Below are positions 5,627-10,058 of a DNA stretch of 10,058 bases, one piece after another. The first letter of the stretch is position 1. Every line of letters starts with the position of its first letter. Source of the stretch: an uncultured Actinomycetes bacterium (GTDB lineage: Bacteria > Actinomycetota > Acidimicrobiia > Acidimicrobiales > Acidimicrobilacustridaceae); NCBI GenBank assembly GCA_945957335.1, contig CAMFLJ010000123.1, positions 1 through 10,058 on the forward strand, in the 5' to 3' direction. The notes beneath the pieces are model-generated. The model saw nothing but the letters and a program-made list of their open reading frames with translations, searched no databases and was not told the origin of the DNA. The position numbers and the translations under genes are program-made.

Positions 5627-7615
5627 ATGGACGCCACCTCGCCGCGCCCCTCTGCGCACCACGAGCGCGACCGCCCGTGGATGATGCGCACCTACTCGGG
5701 GCACTCCACCGCGCGTGCCTCGAACGAGCTGTACCGCACCAACCTCTCGAAGGGTCAGACCGGTCTGTCGATCGCCTTCGACCTGCCGACCCAGACCGGC
5801 TACGACTCCGACGACCCCCGTGCCCGGGGCGAGGTCGGCAAGGTCGGCGTGCCCGTCGGCCACATCGGGCACATGCGCGAGCTCCTCGACCAGATCCCGG
5901 TCGGCGAGATGAACACCTCGATGACGATCAACGCGCCCGCCGCGTGGCTGCTCGGGCTCTACGTGGCCCACGCCACCGAGCACGGCGTGCCTACCGAGGC
6001 GCTGCGGGGCACGACCCAGAACGACATCGTCAAGGAGTACCTCTCCCGCGGCACCTACATCTTCCCGCCGGAGCCCTCCAAGCGGCTGATCGTCGACATG
6101 GTCGCCTACTGCTCCGAGCACGTGCCGGCGTGGAACCCGATGAACGTCTGCAGCTACCACCTGCAGGAGGCCGGGGCCACGCCCGTGCAGGAGATCGCCT
6201 ACTCGCTGGCCACCGCCATCGACGTGCTCGACGCCGTGCGCGACTCCGGCCAGGTGCCGGCCGAGCGCATGCCCGCGGTGGTCGCGTCGATCTCGTTCTT
6301 CGTGAACGCCGGCATCCGGTTCGTGGAGGAGGTGTGCAAGATGCGCGCCTTCACCCAGCTCTGGGACCAGATCACCCTCGAGCGATACGGGGTCACCGAC
6401 GCCAAGGCGCGCCGGTTCCGCTACGGCGTGCAGGTCAACTCGCTCGGCCTCACCGAGGCCCAGCCCGAGAACAACGTGCAGCGCATCGTGCTCGAGATGC
6501 TCGGCGTCACCCTGTCGAAGGACGCCCGGGCCCGGTCGCTGCAGCTGCCGGCCTGGAACGAGGCGCTCGGCCTGCCCCGCCCGTGGGACCAGCAGTGGTC
6601 GCTGCGCATGCAGCAGGTGCTCGCCTACGAGACCGACCTGCTCGAGTACGACGACATCTTCGCCGGCTCGCACGTCGTCGAGGGCCGAACCGCGGAGCTG
6701 GTCGAGGCGGCCCGCGCCGAGCTCGACGAGGTGCTCGCCATGGGCGGTGCGTTCACCGCCGTCGAGGAGCTCAAGGGCCGCCTCGTCGCCTCCAACACCG
6801 ACCGCGTGCGCCGCATCGAGACCGGTGAGCAGGTCGTGGTCGGCGTCAACCGCTTCACCGAGACCGCCGAGTCGCCGCTGGGCGGCGAGGAGTCGATCCT
6901 GAAGGTCGACCCCGCGGTCGAGGCCGCCACCATCGCCGAGCTCGAGCAGTGGCGCGCCGGGCGCGACACCGAGGCCGTGGCCGCCGCGCTCGACGAGCTG
7001 CGCCGGGTGGCCGCCTCGGGCGAGAACGTCATGCCCGCCACCATCGCCCTCGCCCACGCCGGTGGCACCACCGGCGAGTGGGCCGGGGCCCTGCGCGAGG
7101 TGTTCGGCGAGTACCGCGCCTCCACCGGCGTGGCCGCCGCGGTCGGCACCGGCCAGCTGCCCGACGACCTGCGCCGGGTGGCCGAGCGGGTGCGCGCCCT
7201 GCCGGGTGGCCCGCCCCGCCTGCTGGTCGGCAAGCCCGGGCTCGACGGCCACTCCAACGGCGCCGAGCAGATCGCCGTGGCCGCCCGCGACGCCGGCATG
7301 GAGGTCATCTACCAGGGCATCCGCCTCACCCCCGAGCAGATCGCCGCCGTCGCCCGCGACGAGGACGTCGACGTCGTCGGCCTCTCGATCCTGTCGGGCA
7401 GCCACCTCGAGCTCGTGCCCGACGTCGTCGCGCGCCTGCGGGCCGAGGGGGTCGAGGCCCCCGTCGTGGTCGGCGGGATCATCCCCGAGGAGGACCGCCC
7501 GGTGCTGCTCGCGGCCGGCGTGGCCCGGGTGTACACGCCCAAGGACTTCGAGCTCGGCCGGATCATGGGCGACATCGCCGACCTGGCCGCCGCCGGACGA
7601 GCCGTCGATGCCTGA
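5627..7615 (+). CDS. ecm: Ethylmalonyl-CoA mutase (coenzyme B12-dependent, MeaA type)
   Basis: Rearranges (2R)-ethylmalonyl-CoA to (2S)-methylsuccinyl-CoA with adenosylcobalamin, the step characteristic of the ethylmalonyl-CoA pathway of acetyl-CoA assimilation. 662 residues in one chain, as in known Ecm. The N-terminal catalytic barrel has RTYSGHSTARASNELYR (21-37), GLSIAFDLPTQTGYDSD (46-62), TSMTIN (97-102), GTTQNDIVKEYLSRGTY (128-144) and NPMNVCSYHLQEAGATPVQE (170-189). The C-terminal B12 domain has GKPGLDGHSNGAEQIA (535-550) with Asp540-x-His542-xx-Gly545, Ser587-x-Leu589 and Gly616-Gly617 at the standard spacings; His542 is the cobalt ligand. GKPGLDGHSNG and VYTPKDFEL favour Ecm over methylmalonyl-CoA mutase, which usually has a KMGQDGH-type motif. 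ATG 5627 is preferred on family length; an in-frame GTG at 5591 would add 12 residues and run through the upstream repeats. The next gene overlaps it by 8 bases. A crotonyl-CoA carboxylase/reductase is expected elsewhere. Confidence 0.9.
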   Translation: MDATSPRPSAHHERDRPWMMRTYSGHSTARASNELYRTNLSKGQTGLSIAFDLPTQTGYDSDDPRARGEVGKVGVPVGHIGHMRELLDQIPVGEMNTSMTINAPAAWLLGLYVAHATEHGVPTEALRGTTQNDIVKEYLSRGTYIFPPEPSKRLIVDMVAYCSEHVPAWNPMNVCSYHLQEAGATPVQEIAYSLATAIDVLDAVRDSGQVPAERMPAVVASISFFVNAGIRFVEEVCKMRAFTQLWDQITLERYGVTDAKARRFRYGVQVNSLGLTEAQPENNVQRIVLEMLGVTLSKDARARSLQLPAWNEALGLPRPWDQQWSLRMQQVLAYETDLLEYDDIFAGSHVVEGRTAELVEAARAELDEVLAMGGAFTAVEELKGRLVASNTDRVRRIETGEQVVVGVNRFTETAESPLGGEESILKVDPAVEAATIAELEQWRAGRDTEAVAAALDELRRVAASGENVMPATIALAHAGGTTGEWAGALREVFGEYRASTGVAAAVGTGQLPDDLRRVAERVRALPGGPPRLLVGKPGLDGHSNGAEQIAVAARDAGMEVIYQGIRLTPEQIAAVARDEDVDVVGLSILSGSHLELVPDVVARLRAEGVEAPVVVGGIIPEEDRPVLLAAGVARVYTPKDFELGRIMGDIADLAAAGRAVDA

Positions 7616-8474
7616 CGGAAGGCCCGAAAAGCTTCAGGACAGGCGCTCGCGAGCCGACGCTGAAGGTGTGCGACGCGACCCCGCCCGCCCGCCGACCGAC
7701 CCGGTCGGCCCTGTCTCGATCGTCCTGGTGGCCCTGACGGTCGCCTCGTGCGTCGCGGTCGGCCTCGGGGCGCCCGACCTCATCGTCGCCATCCCGGCCG
7801 TCTGCGCCGTGAGCATGGCCGCCATCGCCCTCCACACCCTCCGCCGGGCCCGCCGGGCCGAGGCCGACCTCGCCGAGCGGGGCCATCAGGTCGCGGCCCT
7901 CGAGAGCCGGCTGGTCGACGAGGCCGAGGCCCGCCAGAACGCCGAGTCGCGCCTGGCGTGGCGCTCCCGCCTCGGCTCGCTGCGCCGCCAGCGCGTGGGC
8001 GACACCATGGTCGACCCCGAGAGCGGCCTGCTGCTCGAGGGCCTGCTGTTCACCAACGTCGAGTCGCGCATCGCCGCCGGCCGCCGCCGCCTGACCCCCG
8101 TCGCCGTCGTGATGTTCGAGGTGCTCGAGTACGTCGAGATCGACGACCCCCGGCCCGTCGACGCCGGCACCACCGCCGGGCTCCTCCAGGCCACCCTGCG
8201 GGAGGCCGACGGGGCGTTCCGCCTCGACGAGGGCGGCTTCTGCGTCGTGCTCGAAGACACCGACGACGCCGGCGCCATGAACCTCACCCGCCGCTTCGGC
8301 CAGGCCCTCGAGGCCATGGCCCCTGGGGCGGTCGTGCGGGCCGGCGTGGCCTGCTACCCGGCCCACGGGCTCACGTCCCGCGAGGTGCTCGACCGGGCCG
8401 ACGAGGCCCTCGACGAGGCCCGCCGCTGGCGCCAGCACCGCATCGAGGTCGCCCGCGCCGACCGCACCGCCTGA
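7608..8474 (+). CDS. Membrane protein with degenerate GGDEF domain
   Basis: 288 residues. The ATG lies inside the end of ecm (ATGCCTGA, 8-base overlap), so translation is likely coupled to ecm. A polar N-terminus (1-34) precedes two membrane segments (about 36-54 and 57-78), an Ala/Arg/Glu-rich probable coiled coil (about 79-120) and a GGDEF-type domain (about 136-276) beginning DPESGLLLEGLLF in place of D-x-LTGLxNRxxF. The signature loop aligns as RLDEGGFCVVLEDTDD (205-220): DEGGF stands where GG(D/E)EF belongs. The metal-binding Asp-Phe-Asp strand is FEVLEYVEI (170-178) instead. The later GVACYPAHGLTSREVLDRADEAL (split: GVACYPAHG 246-254, LLD-like LDRADEAL 261-268) is well kept. It is unlikely to make cyclic-di-GMP; it may bind nucleotide or act as a dimerising sensor module. 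An alternative GTG at 7668 exists but would break the overlap. Role relative to Ecm is unknown. Confidence 0.82.
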   Translation: MPDGRPEKLQDRRSRADAEGVRRDPARPPTDPVGPVSIVLVALTVASCVAVGLGAPDLIVAIPAVCAVSMAAIALHTLRRARRAEADLAERGHQVAALESRLVDEAEARQNAESRLAWRSRLGSLRRQRVGDTMVDPESGLLLEGLLFTNVESRIAAGRRRLTPVAVVMFEVLEYVEIDDPRPVDAGTTAGLLQATLREADGAFRLDEGGFCVVLEDTDDAGAMNLTRRFGQALEAMAPGAVVRAGVACYPAHGLTSREVLDRADEALDEARRWRQHRIEVARADRTA

Positions 8475-8490
8475 GCGAGGGCCGCGGCGG

Positions 8491-8496
8491 TAGCGT
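8491..8496 (+). promoter_or_regulatory. -10 box of the aldehyde dehydrogenase gene
   Basis: TAGCGT in the context GCGGTAGCGTCCG, the same box as ahead of lysC and FKBP, but ending 34 bases before the ATG. This predicts a leader of about 25 bases containing a run of eight G (8516-8523), 7 bases before the ATG, which may serve as a crude ribosome site. Confidence 0.5.
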
Positions 8497-8530
8497 CCGG
8501 GCGGCACGAGCCACCGGGGGGGGCACGACG

Positions 8531-10012
8531 ATGGCGTTCACGAACGAGCAGGCCGACGCGGCCATCGAGGGCCTGGCCGAGCGAGGCATGGTCATCGGCG
8601 ACGAGCGGCGGCGCACCGGCAGCGGCGGCACCTACGCCCACCACGACCCGGCATCGGGCCGCCTCCAGGCCGAGGTGCCCGTCGGCGGGGCCGACGACGT
8701 CGATGCCGCGGTGGCCGCGGCCCGCGCTGCCCTGCCCGCGTGGCGGGCCACCCCTCCCCCGGCCCGCGCCGCCATGCTGCTGCGCCTCGCCGACCTGCTC
8801 GAGGCCAACGGCCCCGAGGCCGCTGCCATCAACGCCCGCGACAACGGGTGCCCGATCAGCATCCTCGACTCCGGGAGCTACACCGCCAACTGGGCGCGGC
8901 ACTACGCCGGCTGGGTCGACAAGATCGAGGGCCGGGTGATCCCGATGCCCATGCCGGGCCACCTCGACTACACCCGCCCGGAGCCGTACGGCGTCATCGC
9001 CGCGCTGGTGCCGTGGAACGGCCCGATGATGGGCATGGGCCAGAAGGCGATCCCCGCGCTGGCCGCCGGGAACACGGTGGTGGCCAAGCCGCCCGAGATC
9101 GCCCCGTGGGGCGCGGTGCGCTTCGCCGAGCTGGCCATGGAGGCCGGCATCCCGCCCGGTGTGGTCAACGTCGTGCCCGGCGGGGCCGCCACCGGTGAGC
9201 TGCTCGTCCGCCACCGCGGGGTCGACAAGATCTCCTTCACCGGTGGCGTGGTGGCCGCCCGCGCCGTCATGGCCGCCGCCGCCGAGCAGCTCACCCCGCT
9301 GTGCTTCGAGCTCGGCGGGAAGTCGGCCAACATCGTGTTCCCGGACGCCGACCTCGACATGGCGTGCACGGTCGCCGGCCTGCTCGGCGCAGTGATGCTC
9401 AGCGGCCAGGGCTGCGCGCTGCCCACCCGCCTCTACGCCCACGCCGACGTGTTCGACGAGGTGCTCGACAGGGTCGTGGCCCTCGCCGAGGGCGTCACCA
9501 TCGGCGATCCGCTCGACCCCGCCACGCTGATGGGCCCGGTCGTCAACGCCGCGGCCTGCGAGCGGGTGATGGGCGTCATCGAGCGGGCCAGGGCGGCGGG
9601 CAGCGGCCGCCTCGTCACCGGAGGCGAGCGCCTCGGAGGCGACCTGGCCGGGGGCTACTACATCGCCCCCACCGTGTTCGCCGACGTCGACGACACCAGC
9701 GACCTGGCGCGCAACGAGGTGTTCGGGCCCGTGCTCTCGGTGATGCGCTTCACCGACGAGGACGACGTCGTGGCCCGGGCCAACGCCAGCCACTTCGGCC
9801 TCGGCGGCTACGTGTTCACCCGCGACCTCGGTCGGGCCCACCGGATGGCCGAGCGCCTCGAGGTGGGGGCGGTGACGGTGAACGCGTTCCCGTACCTCGC
9901 CCCCAACGCGCCGTTCGGCGGCGTGAAGGACAGCGGCTTCGGGCGCGAGGGCGGCGAGGACGGCCTGCGCGAGTTCCTCCGCCCCAAGAACGTCCTCATC
10001 GGCCTCGGCTGA
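8531..10012 (+). CDS. NAD(P)-dependent aldehyde dehydrogenase, substrate unknown
   Basis: Oxidises an aldehyde to the acid in the cytoplasm. 493 residues, normal for the superfamily. The cofactor and catalytic residues are present: Asn163 in VPWNGP, Lys186 in VAKPPE, FTGG (236-239) at the turn usually written FTGS, Glu260 in FELGGK, the nucleophile Cys295 in GQGCALPTR, and Glu396/Phe398 in NEVFGP. The C-terminal PFGGVKDSGFGREGG (461-475) is standard. The residues after the catalytic Cys (ALPTR rather than TAGSR) mark a subgroup that I cannot tie to a substrate. A TAGCGT box lies upstream, so it is probably transcribed apart from the GGDEF-like gene 56 bases before it. The next in-frame upstream region has no start codon with conserved sequence, so ATG 8531 is firm. 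It could act on aldehydes from fatty-acid, terpenoid or alcohol breakdown; the neighbours do not decide. Confidence 0.95.
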   Translation: MAFTNEQADAAIEGLAERGMVIGDERRRTGSGGTYAHHDPASGRLQAEVPVGGADDVDAAVAAARAALPAWRATPPPARAAMLLRLADLLEANGPEAAAINARDNGCPISILDSGSYTANWARHYAGWVDKIEGRVIPMPMPGHLDYTRPEPYGVIAALVPWNGPMMGMGQKAIPALAAGNTVVAKPPEIAPWGAVRFAELAMEAGIPPGVVNVVPGGAATGELLVRHRGVDKISFTGGVVAARAVMAAAAEQLTPLCFELGGKSANIVFPDADLDMACTVAGLLGAVMLSGQGCALPTRLYAHADVFDEVLDRVVALAEGVTIGDPLDPATLMGPVVNAAACERVMGVIERARAAGSGRLVTGGERLGGDLAGGYYIAPTVFADVDDTSDLARNEVFGPVLSVMRFTDEDDVVARANASHFGLGGYVFTRDLGRAHRMAERLEVGAVTVNAFPYLAPNAPFGGVKDSGFGREGGEDGLREFLRPKNVLIGLG

Positions 10013-10027
10013 GGGCTCCCCAGCCGA
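10005..10027 (+). terminator. Hairpin at the end of the aldehyde dehydrogenase gene, possible terminator
   Basis: TCGGCTG (10005-10011) pairs with CAGCCGA (10021-10027), a 7-base-pair stem overlapping the TGA stop; GG/CC just inside can extend it around a bulged A. No U-tract follows. The remaining 31 bases to the window edge show nothing else. Confidence 0.35.
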
Positions 10028-10058
10028 CACGCCCGGCCCCTCTGGTTCAGCACATCGC

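Noticed and set aside
5603..7405. 600-codon open frame on the minus strand opposite ecm
   Set aside because: It is the GC-driven mirror of the ecm reading frame; its translation is low-complexity Gly/His/Val-rich with no family motifs, while ecm is unmistakable.
7696..7708. CCGACC-C-GGTCGG palindrome near the start of the GGDEF-like gene
   Set aside because: It resembles a TetR-type site but lies within coding sequence for Thr-Asp-Pro-Val-Gly and differs from the shared hbdA/ecm element; at this GC content such 6-base arms arise easily.
8354..10030. 558-codon open frame on the minus strand opposite the aldehyde dehydrogenase gene
   Set aside because: Same cause: a shadow of a strongly conserved gene at high GC, with no recognisable domain and no promoter or ribosome signal.

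Overview
The window is very GC-rich, gene-dense chromosomal DNA of an actinobacterium. The protein families and the repeated TANNNT boxes a few bases ahead of start codons (typical of leaderless actinobacterial transcripts) suggest a free-living lineage such as Acidimicrobiia. That placement is inference; there is no rRNA or other marker gene here. I see no mobile element, CRISPR array, tRNA or rRNA, and no gene-free stretch over 300 bases.

Layout: (1) 1-903, minus: aspartate kinase lysC, running off the left edge, with a strong internal ribosome site for a separate regulatory (beta) subunit. (2) 1022-2597, plus, divergent from lysC: two membrane-anchored peptidyl-prolyl isomerase-like proteins, a cyclophilin fold that has lost its active-site Phe-His-Arg and an intact-looking FKBP, each apparently with its own promoter. 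(3) 2650-3875, minus: a two-gene operon with a 4-base GTGA overlap, encoding a truncated methyltransferase-like protein and a peptidase S51/cyanophycinase-like protein that lacks the usual catalytic serine. (4) 3990-7615, plus: 3-hydroxybutyryl-CoA dehydrogenase, leucyl/phenylalanyl-tRNA-protein transferase (aat) and ethylmalonyl-CoA mutase (ecm/meaA). (5) 7608-8474: a membrane protein with a degenerate GGDEF domain, overlapping ecm by 8 bases. (6) 8531-10012: an NAD(P)-dependent aldehyde dehydrogenase of unknown substrate.

How they fit together: the dehydrogenase and Ecm belong to acetyl-CoA/C4-CoA metabolism and are both expected in the ethylmalonyl-CoA pathway. Both are preceded by nearly the same palindrome (core ACCGATC-G/A-GT), which looks like an operator for one TetR-type acyl-CoA regulator. 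aat lies between them but has its own promoter-like box and a terminator-like hairpin behind it. A second theme is that four of the nine proteins (cyclophilin-like, methyltransferase-like, S51-like, GGDEF-like) keep their fold but appear to lack key catalytic residues. None of this is a clearly new system. The most testable points are the shared operator, the internal lysC start, the repeated leaderless TAGCGT promoter, and the overlap of ecm with a degenerate GGDEF gene.
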